A DNA stretch of 34,849 nucleotides from Psilocybe azurescens (taxonomy: Eukaryota > Basidiomycota > Agaricomycetes > Agaricales > Agrocybaceae). The stretch is taken from positions 1 through 34,849 of the forward strand of contig JAJIRX010001070.1 in the NCBI GenBank assembly GCA_023853785.1, written 5' to 3'. The notes beneath the pieces are model-generated. The model saw nothing but the letters and a program-made list of their open reading frames with translations. It was not told the origin of the DNA and made no database searches. The number at the start of each line of letters is the position of its first letter. The first letter of the stretch is position 1. Positions 11,566 to 21,095 of the stretch are shown piece by piece. The translations under genes and the position numbers were made by a program.

Positions 11566-12816
11566 ATGATGCTGAGTAGCGTGGACAATTACCTTCGCGG
11601 TCAGGCTGCCGATCATATTGGTGCTAGCTCAGTGAACAGCGCCGCTGCCGTCGACAAACTGTTCTCCTATCACTTCAACGATGTCCTGCATTACTTGCGC
11701 AAACGTCATGGCTTTTCACCGCTCGACGCCAACTGGCATCCAGAATTACACGCGTCAGGCGCAGAATTTGCAAAATTGCTGGTCAAACCACAGAGGCCCG
11801 ATCTTGCAATTAAGAACATTTTGCACTCAAAGCACCAAGATTCCTCGGACATCGCTCAGACCGCAGTGGGCATTGCCATCGCCGACTGGCACAACATGGC
11901 ACTTTCACCAGATTTAGCTTACGCAAAGTTACCGCCGTCTTTGGACATCGCGCCCACTGGGAGTCTAGTTTGCAAGCAAACTCATATACAGCTGCAATGT
12001 GCCACGTCGACTGATGGAAGGCATCAATGTCTGTACGTTTTGCGCCCCGCAAGATGGTCCAAGGATGATTCCAGCTGGTTCGTCGCTACAACGAGCGCCA
12101 CTACTGTCCTTCTCGTATATCGGGAGGCTTGGACTACGATGCACGAAATTGCTTCTGGTCTGCTAAGTCTTGGCATTCCATTCCGCACTGTCGTTGAGAA
12201 GCCATTGAGCAAGCGCATCAAATCGCCTCCGGTAATCAAGTCGTCCGGGCTAGGCTGTCGGCCGCAGGGTTTTAAGCCATCGAAGGAGGACTACCTGACT
12301 TACAAAATGGCCCGAGACGACGTGCTCCGCTCTGCATCCGGACGCATCATCCTCATGCAAGGCGGAATTGCGGGACGATTAGCTGCGGAACTAGTGGCCC
12401 ACCATCATGTTCTCAATGGCCCAACTCTCGTTGACATGGAGCAGGTAGGGTATTATGGCAACATACAATTTGTTGATGACAGGATATGCATGGCAACACT
12501 GGATATCGTTTGTGGTGTCTACCACGTCAGCGAAACTCGTAGTGGAAGCTTTGCATCTCATTCGTCCTGGTGGCCCACTCAATCGACCTGGATGTATAAT
12601 ACAGGGCTGGCAGGCGATCAGTGGCTACCCGATGCAGAGGATTTCTATGTGAAGAGGCGAACAGTTCTTGAAGCTGACCAGCCACAATTTGAGCTCAAAA
12701 AATCAAGCGTATGGAAAGATACGCTCAATTTGAGGAAGAGGACCACTCGATGCATCATCAGCAGCTCTGAGGAATGGGCACGCACATATATCGCCACAAG
12801 TGAGAGGCTTCGCTAG
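11566..12816 (+). CDS. Hypothetical protein of a multicopy basidiomycete type (SWWP motif)
   Basis: A single 416-codon exon, the longest clean ORF here. The first half (LFSYHFNDVLHYLRKRHGFS, AVGIAIADWHNMALSPDLAY) is mixed helix. The second half has the features by which I recognise the type: LLVYREAWTTMHEIASGLLS, GIPFRTVVEKPL, GFKPSKEDYLTYKMARDDVL, LMQGGIAGRLAAELV, CGVYHVSE, SSWWPTQSTW and DAEDFYVKRR. Similar Trp-rich hypothetical proteins occur in many copies in Agaricomycetes; their function is not known to me. Two methionines open the ORF (MM); either could start. A TATA box sits about 230 bases upstream inside an LTR-like sequence, so it may belong to, or travel with, a retroelement. There are no reverse transcriptase, protease, integrase or zinc-knuckle motifs, so I do not call it Gag or Pol. 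Confidence 0.7.
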   Translation: MMLSSVDNYLRGQAADHIGASSVNSAAAVDKLFSYHFNDVLHYLRKRHGFSPLDANWHPELHASGAEFAKLLVKPQRPDLAIKNILHSKHQDSSDIAQTAVGIAIADWHNMALSPDLAYAKLPPSLDIAPTGSLVCKQTHIQLQCATSTDGRHQCLYVLRPARWSKDDSSWFVATTSATTVLLVYREAWTTMHEIASGLLSLGIPFRTVVEKPLSKRIKSPPVIKSSGLGCRPQGFKPSKEDYLTYKMARDDVLRSASGRIILMQGGIAGRLAAELVAHHHVLNGPTLVDMEQVGYYGNIQFVDDRICMATLDIVCGVYHVSETRSGSFASHSSWWPTQSTWMYNTGLAGDQWLPDAEDFYVKRRTVLEADQPQFELKKSSVWKDTLNLRKRTTRCIISSSEEWARTYIATSERLR

Positions 12817-13568
12817 GTGAGCTTGTTTGTTTAGACTCTTTCTCAGGTCTCCTAACGGAAATAAATTAGTGTCATTGTGGCATTGGCCCCGCGTGTTTTC
12901 TTTTTTTTTTGAGCTTTGAACTGCAGTTTTGCAATCACCTCCCCCTCTTTTTTAAAAAATAAACACGATCTTGATAACCGCGCGGGTGAGAGCACGACTC
13001 TGTGAAAATATGGAATAGGGAATCACGTAGCCATGCATCTTCGCATTCACACTCTCGCTTCATACACCATCTGTATAGATATAATCCATAACTGTTCTCC
13101 GACTGTCAGGGACCTGAGGATTATTATGAGCAATTTAACAGAGTAACCAGATTGTAGCTTAACTACGGTACACTATGGATCAAAAAACGGGCTTTGTCTA
13201 ATATATTCGATAATATGTGCACGTCATTTAATCTTACGCCTGTCATTCAATGAATATGCCTCAAGCTTCATCGTGAATCTCTACATTAGATTGCCCACTG
13301 AGGAATTAGTACATTTCGATAAGTGTCACTCGTCATCTCAACAGCGTGATATATTGAAAAATCTGTCTGTTGCATTAACAAAAACTAATAATGTTCCAAG
13401 GTCTTGCTCGACGAGGAAACAGGGCAGTACATTGTGTAATAGTCAGTCAAAAGTAATTGCAGCGCTAAATGGACTGCAGGGCATTCCCAATGGCTTCATG
13501 TTCACTCACCGCTCGTTCACATACCCAAGGGACAGCCACGGACACCATACGCACCATGCACGCACCAT
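12817..13568. other. Intergenic, no gene seen
   Basis: Follows the stop of the upstream ORF. A T-run at 12900-12910 and an A/T-rich stretch near 12950 look like a 3' region. A 246-codon plus-strand ORF begins at 13273 and runs to 14013, but its second half is the antisense of the Ser-rich copy B and its first half has no family signal. I leave it uncalled. Confidence 0.4.
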
Positions 13569-14290
13569 TTACTTTGCCCACACATGCTCGCGCACCACAT
13601 CAGTGTGCTCCTGTGTTTGGGCCTTGGGTGTGGTGAGTGTAAGTGGGCCTGGCGTTGACGTCGAAGTCAAGCTCGATGTTGAGCCCGAACTTGATGTGGA
13701 TTTCGAGTTCGACGGAGAGCTCGACAACACGACTGCTTCTGCAGCCGCCATCGTGATCGTGGCCAAAGTCAAAGTCAAAGTCAAATTCCCAACAGCATTT
13801 GACGAAAAGGAGGGCGGAACACCCACAAGCGCATGGACAGGCCGTATCTTACCCTCCATCCACCTCTCGAACGACATCGTGCCCTCTCCTCCTTTGCCCT
13901 CATTTCTACCCCTCTCTCCACTCCCCCCGCCTTTCCCTCGTCCCATTGCCCTGCCTCTCCACCTCCACCGCCCTAGTGCCTATCAGAAACCCCGTCACAA
14001 GAACCCATATTAACATTAACATTACGCGACATAGAACTCACAGAATCCCCATCCCCACCACCAACAACAGGAAGAGATGCATGCCCAGACGGCGTAGGCG
14101 GGACGGAGTAGAACCATGAGCGCGTGCTCTTGCTCTTGCTTTTGTGTTTTACTTGTCGTTGCGTTCGTGTTCCTTGTAGATTTGGATTTCGACGAACCCA
14201 AAATTTCGAGTTCAAGTTCGAGGATGAAGATGAAGAACCCTGTTCCGTGATCGCAATCGTAGCTGCGAGCGCGATATACGGCGCAGTCCT
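13569..14290 (-). pseudogene. Ser-rich family, partial copy B
   Basis: Shares with copies A and C the block from TAPYIALAATIA through SKSKSTRSWFYS, then VPPTPSGHASLPVV, a Gly/Asp stretch and a stop after VSDRH near 13973. Further left the minus strand stays Ser/Thr-rich (SSSPSNSKSTSSSGSTSS). Everything upstream of the APYIAL block (the N-terminal half, including the conserved intron) is missing. At about 14290 the sequence changes abruptly to the ~2.1 kb duplicated block, so a minus-strand ORF to 14347 is chimeric. A truncated duplicate is the simplest reading. Confidence 0.55.
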
Positions 14291-14380
14291 TCTATCCCAA
14301 ATCCTCGATATTGTAGCTTTCATAACGAACATGGACATCAACAACATACCACCAACCTTGCCTCGACATTACGTGCAAAC

Positions 14381-14641
14381 GCTTACGATATTCATACCCG
14401 GAGAACGTGCAGCTACACCAGCACATGATATAGAAATGATGCCCCCGTCATCAACGCCAAGAATGAATCTCAGGGATGAGCAGGATGCATAATAGAGCAC
14501 AGGAACGGGTGGGAGGCTACTGTCTATATTGTAGACAGTTGTAGGAAATGTGAGCTTACGAATGCGAGCCGACGTTAGCGCATGGTCCCAGGACAGCGGA
14601 CAAAGTCTGACAGGAGACCATTTTAATACGAGGGAAGTCAT
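14381..14641 (-). CDS. Small ORF with TATA box and intron, duplicated at 19958-20149
   Basis: Starts MTSLVLKWSPVRLCPLSWDH, then ALTSARI. A short intron GTAAGCTCA...ATATAG can be removed (about 14514-14559), giving HSSLPPVPVLYYASCSSLRF and a stop near 14369. A minus-strand TATAAATA lies about 20 bases upstream of the ATG. The second block copy keeps the ATG, the first 27 codons (MTSFVLKWSPVKFCPLSWSH), both splice sites and the TATA box, but diverges in frame after the intron. The ATG is too close to the TATA box for a usual leader. It may be a real small gene or a conserved promoter and leader exon. No family recognised. Confidence 0.25.
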
Positions 14642-14739
14642 GGAAGAGTAAAACTTATTTATATGCGTACTTGTGTATTGTGGTTTGATCGACTAAATAA
14701 ATAACACAAATCATGTAGGTATCATTCATATAGAGCCCT

Positions 14740-15440
14740 GCAGACAGGGTATTAATTTCTCATGCAATGTGACAATAAGTCGTTCAGAAATGCTATCGTT
14801 GGCTTTAAATCACACGTTTGTGTTATTAAGCGCCCATCTCTGTTCTTTTCACCGACGGGAAAACAGGATGTGTGTTTTAGGTCTACAATATCACGGCTCT
14901 AGAAACATCCGGTAGCTGCTGGATGCGTAATGTCTATTTAAATCAGGACAACTGGAATCAAAGTCCCTTGGTTCCTTTACAAGCTGACAAAACACCGGAT
15001 TCATCAGAAGAAACAGAGTAATAAACACCATTACACAACGGCTTTAAGCTAGCATAACTTTAATGATGCTCCGAATATTACTGAGCTGTATAACTGGTCC
15101 TTTAGTCACTGATCCTGGTAATGTTATAGGAGTGGCAAACTTGAAAAATTCCTAGTGTGTATATTCGGCGCGCACTATGAGCTGCCTGAAATTTCTCACT
15201 GCCGAAACGTTAAGAAGGAGACATGTGCTCCAGTTTTTTGAATGCGGGTTTAGTCTGATTGACACAGAGAATGTTCCATTTTGGGAGTGAAGACGGGCAA
15301 TCAACGCTTACAAAAATTGTGCTCCATGTATTGGCGGTTGGTGGGTATTCTTGGGTATTCCCAACAGTTATTCCGATGTTTCGAATGTCATACCCACACG
15401 TATCGCTCAAGTTAGATGATGAGTAGAACAAACTAAATAG
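14740..15440. other. Conserved non-coding part of the duplicated block
   Basis: Aligns with about 20260-20935 (for example GCGCGCACTATGAGCT and TCGTTCAGAAATGCTATC in both). No ORF keeps frame between the copies; one copy has CTCTAGAAACATCCGG where the other has CTCATGAAACATCCGG. It forms the upstream region of the DUF5648 genes. Confidence 0.5.
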
Positions 15441-15561
15441 AAACCAGAAGAATGGTAAAAGTACACTTAACAGATAACAATTCTGACCGGAGCGTGTTCA
15501 ACGCCGATCGATATATTGGAAGAACTCCCTGGGAAGCGAATCACACATTAAGCGCCCTTCC

Positions 15562-15569
15562 TATAAAAG
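15562..15569 (+). promoter_or_regulatory. TATA box of DUF5648 gene 1
   Basis: TATAAAAG 67 bases upstream of the ATG, within a stretch (CTATAAAAGTCTCCAA) that is identical in the second copy. Confidence 0.65.
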
Positions 15570-15628
15570 TCTCCAAAACCCAATCCCATTCTCCTAACTT
15601 CGCCCATTGTAAATATTCCAGAGTGACG

Positions 15629-16298
15629 ATGTACATCATATTCACGGTGTTCGCAATTCTTCTCACCCAAGCCGCTTTCGGTCAAGCTAGAGCTCTTCCA
15701 CAGGTACATATTTTGGATGTTTTCAATCCTGAGAAGTTGAATGCTTACTCCTTACCTCCTCCAATATAGCGCCGTAGCGCCGAGACATGTGCAGATCCAT
15801 CACTTGCAGTTGTGTGGACCGAAGCCTACGCCCCTGCAAACACTGCGCATACCGTCGCCCCTCGGTGGCTTCTGAGTGCAGACGCCAGCACCCAATTCGA
15901 GGGCGACATGTTCCTCGCTTGGCAGACACCCCAGGATTTCACAATACCTTTCTACCGACTCTTCAACCCTACCACAACTGATTGGATTCTGGCAATCTCC
16001 ACAGATGGCACGGCGCCTGTTGTTCAGGGATTTAGAGACGCTACGATCGTTGGATATGCGTATTCTACACAGGTGTGCGGGAGCGTGCCGCTTTTAGGTG
16101 CCTCCCTGCCGAGCAGGGGCGATCATTACTATACTACAAGTGCCAACGATCACACTTCCTTGCTCGCAAATGGATGGGTTGATGCAGATATTGCTGTCTT
16201 CGTACTGCCGTTGCCTTCTGGTATGTACCCATTACCTCTTCTAGAAGAACCAAATGATAACCAAAGTTAATTTTATAGATTGTGGATGCAGTTCTTAA
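15629..16298 (+). CDS. Secreted DUF5648-type protein, copy 1
   Basis: Three exons: 15629-15703, 15770-16220 and 16279-16298, giving 181 residues. Introns are 66 nt (GTACAT...ATATAG, phase 0) and 58 nt (GTATGT...TTATAG). Residues 1-20 are a signal peptide (MYIIFTVFAILLTQAAFGQA). The mature part begins with a conserved cysteine (SAETCADPS). The DUF5648 repeat follows: TPFYRLFNPTTTDW-like FYRLFNPTTTDWILAI, then VGYAYSTQVCGSVPL and a second half GDHYYTTSANDHTSLL, WVDADIAVFVLP. The last exon adds DCGCSS. Known DUF5648 domains are secreted, bacterial or fungal, often attached to cell-wall enzymes; here the domain stands alone. Exact function unknown. The gene reads cleanly and has a TATA box at 15562. 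Confidence 0.8.
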
Positions 16299-16385
16299 TC
16301 TCCCGCTTGTTTAAATGAGATTTTTGTAGTTGACCTATTCTTGATGCTTGCTCGAGTTTGTATGTTATGTACTGTCGCTTAACCC

Positions 16386-17002
16386 TCTCGTCCCCAGAAT
16401 TTGATCTATTAAAAGATTGGCTGTCGCAGCTTAGGACTCGGGAGTCTATTGTAGGGTGACATAACACGTCGCATGTACATAAGTCATATACATGAAGCCT
16501 ATTAAACGGATGGAGGTGAGTCATAATTAACAATGATTGACTCTGGCTAGGACAAGGTACTCTGATTTAAGAAGCAGACGTTAGCATGTTGATGGCCCCT
16601 TGATGTTTCAGTCAAAAGGAAGAGCAGCAATCGCAGCATAAGTTCGGGTATGAGCAAGGTCGTGCTTGCATACTTGGAACGCGCAGGTGGGCCATGCAGA
16701 AAGGAGTGGATGTAATAGTATACAATGTATGATCACTCTCCTGTTTACAACCCTTCTGCGTCTCGACCCAGTGGTTAGAACCCAATGCAAATTTTGAACG
16801 AATAGTACATTTATCCGAATATAGCCGGCAAGGAATGATTGATCGAGAACAGAGATTTGGCCAATAATTGTGAGAGTGTGGATGTGTAGGGGTAAGTAGC
16901 CGAGATGGATAGATTTACCACGAGAACTCCTCGTCTCCAAGATAGTAAAGAAATAGATGCAGGTGTCTGACGACCACTTCAATCTCTCACAAAACAGAAA
17001 GT
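16386..17002. other. Intergenic, no supported gene
   Basis: Lies between the duplicated block and Ser-rich copy C. A 124-codon minus-strand ORF (16608-16982) has a hydrophobic stretch but no family signal, and no homologous sequence follows copy 2 of the block. I see no RNA gene. Confidence 0.35.
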
Positions 17003-18802
17003 CTAAGAGTTTCGGTTCTGCAATACGCCCCCTCCCTTTCGTTCTTCCTGTTCTTCAGCTCTAGCACCGTCTCCCTCTTCCGCATTCGCATCCCCTTCTC
17101 CCACACTATCTCCTTGCCCTTTCTCCCCTCCATCAACAGACCCTTCAAGCTCAAGCGTAGCATACCCTAGCGGCGGCGATGCGGGCGGCGTACCGGGGGA
17201 GTAGAACCATGAGCGCGTGCTCTTGCTTTTGGGCTTGCTCCTGCTATTGGGTTTTCCCCTCGCGTTGGGTTTGGATTTACTTGCGTCTATGCTCTGACCC
17301 GTGTGTTTGGAACTGGAACCGAAAGCAGAGTAGGATTTTGGTGCGATCATGGTCGTAGTTGGAAACGGCAACGGCAATAAAGTACTCCACGACGACGAAG
17401 CTGCCGTTGCCGCTGTGAGCGCGATATACGGCGCAGAAGAGGGCGGAGACGAGGGATAAGGGCGAGGAAGGGAGGATATCGACGCCCCCGTCCCCGCCCC
17501 AGATCCAGAGCGAGTGCAAGCTCCTAGCTGCGAGTCGAAGCTACTTCTGCGCGAGCTGGAGGGATTGGTTGATTGGGAGTCCACCCGAACACGCACATGA
17601 GCAATGGGTCGAGTAATCACAGCTGCGTCTCCTTCTCCGTATTTTGCCCATCCACGTCTGCATACGCTGATATTGGTATTGATGGCGCGAACGCGAATAC
17701 GGGAGCAGCAGCCTTTCGCGGAAAAGTAACTTTAGATGGCGAGGAAGATGAAGGATAACGCGAGGAGGAGGATAAAGCCACTGCTGCATGCACCGCAGAT
17801 TCGACCTTGCCCTTTGGCCGTATGAGGAGAACCACGACCTCTTCTCGTTCTTGGGCGGTCAAGGTGACAGCGAAGGTAATGTGGAAGGGGGTGCGTATTG
17901 GGGGTGGGGTTGGGGTTGGCAGGAGAAGGGGGATGCAATTGTGAATGTGAATGTGGGAGTGGAGATAGAGGTGGTTGCGGTACTTGAGATTGGGATTCTG
18001 GATGTGGATGTATTGTAGACGTTGAAATGGTAGAATCAGAAGTTTCTGGTGCATCGACACATGCTCGAGATATTGCGACTTTCTTCAGCATGTACCGATG
18101 GGGACTCTGCAGATATCACGCCTGTAGGAAAAGAATAATCAATCAGTCAAAGGGTCCTCGTCCAAACGCAAAAGAGAGACAAAGAAAGACAAGCGTGTCT
18201 CACCATTTGCATCAAATTCTTGCGCAGCAGCAGCAGGCTCGTTATAAACGGCATTCAGCCCGTCCTGCACCGACCGGCCCACGCTGTCGCTGTCCCTTTC
18301 CGATCCCACCTGTCCACCCCGCCTCCTACACTACCCACATTGGACGACGTCGACGCCGACAGCGAGAGCAGCCGATGGCGCGTGCTCTCGCGCGCACTAG
18401 CCAGAGGCGCACCGTACTCCAGCTCCGCAAACACAATCAACACGCTCGCTTCCAGCGGCTGCGGGTGTGATGTCCTCGAACTCGAGGCACTCACGGAAAT
18501 AGCACTGGCGGTAGCAGGAGCCTCCAAAGAGGTGGATAACTACGCAGACGCAGTGATAGCGCCAGAGCCAGCCGCATTCGTTCCCATCAAGCCCGTCCGC
18601 CAGGACGCTGCTTATTGTAGCCCATATTCATCGTATGTGTGCTTCTAACAGATTTTGTCGTCGATTGTCTTCTAGTTCTATGACTATCTTCGTAGTGATA
18701 CTGATTCATATTCGGATGCCTGCGACTAGGACTCGGACCCGCAGCACCTGTCAGAGGAGAAGGAGGAGGAGAGGAGGGGAACGACGAGGCAGAAGTGTGC
18801 AT
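17003..18802 (-). pseudogene. Ser-rich family, copy C, broken near the start
   Basis: ATG at 18802 opens MHTSASSFPSSPPPSPLTGA, then NMNQYHYEDSHRTRRQS and a frame change into DEYGLQ. Compared with copy A, the next codon is TAA where A has CAC, and one C is missing (GCAGCGTCC against GCAGCCGTCC). The rest follows copy A: LEASVLIVFAELEYGAPLAS, an intron at 18122-18203 at the same place as in A, then a 2-base deletion (ATGTGTCGATGC against ATGTCTGTCGATGC). Later come PKGKVESAVHAAVALSSSSR, SGSGAGTGASISSLPRP, SAPYIALTAATAASSS, SKSKSTRSWFYSPGTPPASP and a Glu/Gly-rich tail ending VLQNRNS. At least three lesions mean no full protein, unless a downstream start is used. Confidence 0.55.
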
Positions 18803-19000
18803 TGAGCATGTGTTGTAAACGTTGCTGGCTGCACAGTACGCAAGCTGTGTTCATTAAGCTCCAGGCCCGGCTGGCGGCTACGGTGAGGAACGAATGCGTC
18901 ACGTGATGTTACACTTTACTACATGGGTACGTCATATGTTGAGTGCGTCACTGAGCGGTGTGTATTTCGGCTCGGCGCGTACGCGCGTATGTTTCTCTGG
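18803..19000. other. Upstream region of copy C
   Basis: No ORF. Contains GCGTCACGTGATGTTAC near 18895 and ends in the left target duplication TCTGG (18996-19000) of the solo LTR. Confidence 0.4.
18996..19000. repeat. Target-site duplication TCTGG (left)
   Basis: Identical to 19335-19339 and directly next to the first TG of the solo LTR. Confidence 0.85.
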
Positions 19001-19334
19001 TGTAACGGATTGATCATCGCTACGCGTGCCGTTTCCTATTTGTTGTACGATTTCTCCAAATTCCTCATTTCCTGTGCCTAGCCTGGACTCCTTCAATCCT
19101 TTAGTATACAATCCCTTCTGTTGTGGTTGTTCTTTGCTAAAACTGTTTCACTCATTTTTCACATCCCTTTACTTCATTCTTTATTTCCATTAGGACTCTT
19201 CAAGTATCTATATAAACCCTAGCTCTACTTGTACGAGTCCCCAGTGAATTCTTAAACATTAAACCCGTCTTTCGAGTTCCTCTGTGTGCCGATTCGCAAC
19301 GCTGACTCAGCCACTGTGTCAGCCAATCGTTACA
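19001..19334 (+). mobile_element. Solo LTR, 334 bp, with 5-bp target duplication
   Basis: Begins TGTAACGGATTG and ends CAATCGTTACA, an 11-base imperfect inverted repeat with the TG...CA ends typical of LTRs. The flanks are TCTGG (18996-19000) and TCTGG (19335-19339), a perfect target duplication. Inside are TATATAAA at about 19209-19216 and CCCCAGTGAATTC about 30 bases later, the expected U3/R layout. No retrotransposon genes are nearby, so the element was probably lost by LTR-LTR recombination. Superfamily cannot be read from the LTR alone. Confidence 0.88.
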
Positions 19335-19339
19335 TCTGG
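19335..19339. repeat. Target-site duplication TCTGG (right)
   Basis: Directly follows the terminal CA of the solo LTR. Confidence 0.85.
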
Positions 19340-19796
19340 CCTGTGTTTTGTTCGTGTTACAAGAACAAACCTGGAGACAAAACCTCAATAATTGCAAAGA
19401 ACGAAATGAACATACTAAACCGCCGCATCGCACGTGGCACACTATAAATTGAACTCGAATTAGAGATTTAACCAGACTAGTGAGCCCTACATTTCATGCT
19501 GCATTCGGGCTTCAGATAAAGCAATTTGCACCCCTTCCGGCTGTATGCCCACGGCTTCAAGCAGGACTAGGAATGGTGCTGCAACAAATCTCATGCAAGT
19601 TTTAGTCATCTTCTTCTGATATTCTAACCGAACCATTTACCTGTATTTTAGTTATTAAAATCTCAGCCAGCAGCTTATACGGCATCGCGATCTGGATAGT
19701 GAGTGTGGCTTAGACGGAGCTGACTCTGTCGAGGAATTGCCTCACGGTGCAAACACACCACTGCAGTTTCGGGACGACACCGACTATAATACCCCT
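19340..19796. other. Intergenic, no gene seen
   Basis: Single-copy sequence between the solo LTR and copy 2 of the duplicated block. No ORF with recognisable composition. The block begins at CCCCTTCCATCCCAAATC, so this stretch shows what flanks the block where it is not fused to a Ser-rich copy. Confidence 0.4.
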
Positions 19797-21040
19797 TCCA
19801 TCCCAAATCCTCGATATTGTAGCTCTCATAACGAACATGGACATCAGCAACATACCGACCTCGCCTCGACGCTACGTGCAAGCGCTTATAATGTTCATAC
19901 CCGGAGAACGTGCAGGTACACCTGACAGCACATTATGTAAAATTGAAAACCCCGTCATCAACGCCGAGGATGAATGTCAGGGATGAGCGGGATGCATAAT
20001 AGAGCCCAGGAACGGGTGGGAGGGCTACCGCCTATACCGTAGACAGTTGTAGAAGATGTGAGCTTACGAATGCGAGCCGACGTTGGCGAATGGCTCCAGG
20101 ACAGCGGACAAAATTTGACAGGAGACCATTTCAATACGAAGGAAGTCAAACTTGGAAGAGTAAAACTTATTTATACACGTACTTGTGTCCCGTGGCTTGT
20201 TGGACAAAATAAATAACAGAAGTCTTGTGGGCATCGTTCGCGTATATCCTACTGCAGACAGGGTATTAATTTCCCATGCGACGTGACAATATGTCGTTCA
20301 GAAATGCTATCATTGGTTTTAAATCACACGTTTCTGTCATTAAGCGCCCATCTCTGTTCTTTTCACCGCCGGGAAGACAGGACGTGTGTTTTAGGTCTAC
20401 AATATCACGGCTCATGAAACATCCGGTACCTGCTGTGTGCATAATGTACATTTCGATCAGGACAACTGGAATCAAAGTTCCTCAGTTTCTTTTGCAGCTG
20501 ACAGAACACGGGATTCATCAGAAAAAAACACAACGGCTTTAAGCTAGCATAACGTCAACGACGCTCCGAATATTACTGAGCTGCATAATTAGCCCTTTAT
20601 TCACTTATCCTGGTACTGTTATAGGAGTGGCAAACTTGAAAAATTCCTCGTGTGTGTATTCGGCGCGCACTATGAGCTACCTGAAATTTCTCACAGCCGA
20701 AACGATAAGAAGGAGACATGTACTCCTGTTCTTTGAATAACGTTTTAGTGTGATTGACACAGGGAATGTTCTATTTTGGGAGTGAAGACGGACAATCAAC
20801 GCTTACAAAAATTGCGTTCCATGTATTGGTGGTTGGTGGATGTTCTTCGGTATTTCCAGCAGTTATTCCGATGTTTCAAGTGTCATACCCACACGTGTCA
20901 CTGAAGTTAGATGGTGAGTAGAAAAAACATGAATAGAAATCAACAGCGTGGTAAAACAACTTTGTCCGGACCGTGTTCAACGCCGACTGATATATCGGGA
21001 GCACTTTCTGGGAAGCGAATCACACGTTAAGCGCCGTTCC

Positions 21041-21048
21041 TATAAAAG
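21041..21048 (+). promoter_or_regulatory. TATA box of DUF5648 gene 2
   Basis: TATAAAAG 55 bases upstream of the ATG, matching the site in copy 1. Confidence 0.65.
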
Positions 21049-21095
21049 TCTCCAATTCAGTCCTATTCGCCCATTGTAAATATTCCAGAGCGACG

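Larger units (their letters stand above)
14290..16385. repeat. ~2.1 kb segmental duplication, copy 1
   Basis: From TATCCCAAATCCTCGATATT (about 14292) to beyond the DUF5648 gene the sequence matches 19797-21855 with scattered substitutions and short indels. The offset changes from about 5506 at the left to 5467 at the DUF5648 start, so net indels are about 40 bases. Coding and non-coding parts are both conserved, which points to recent duplication. Both copies lie in the same orientation. Confidence 0.85.

Noticed and set aside
13273..14013. 246-codon plus-strand ORF
   Set aside because: Second half is antisense to Ser-rich copy B; first half has no family signal.
16608..16982. 124-codon minus-strand ORF with hydrophobic stretch
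   Set aside because: No recognisable domain, no splice partner, and no counterpart beside the second block copy.
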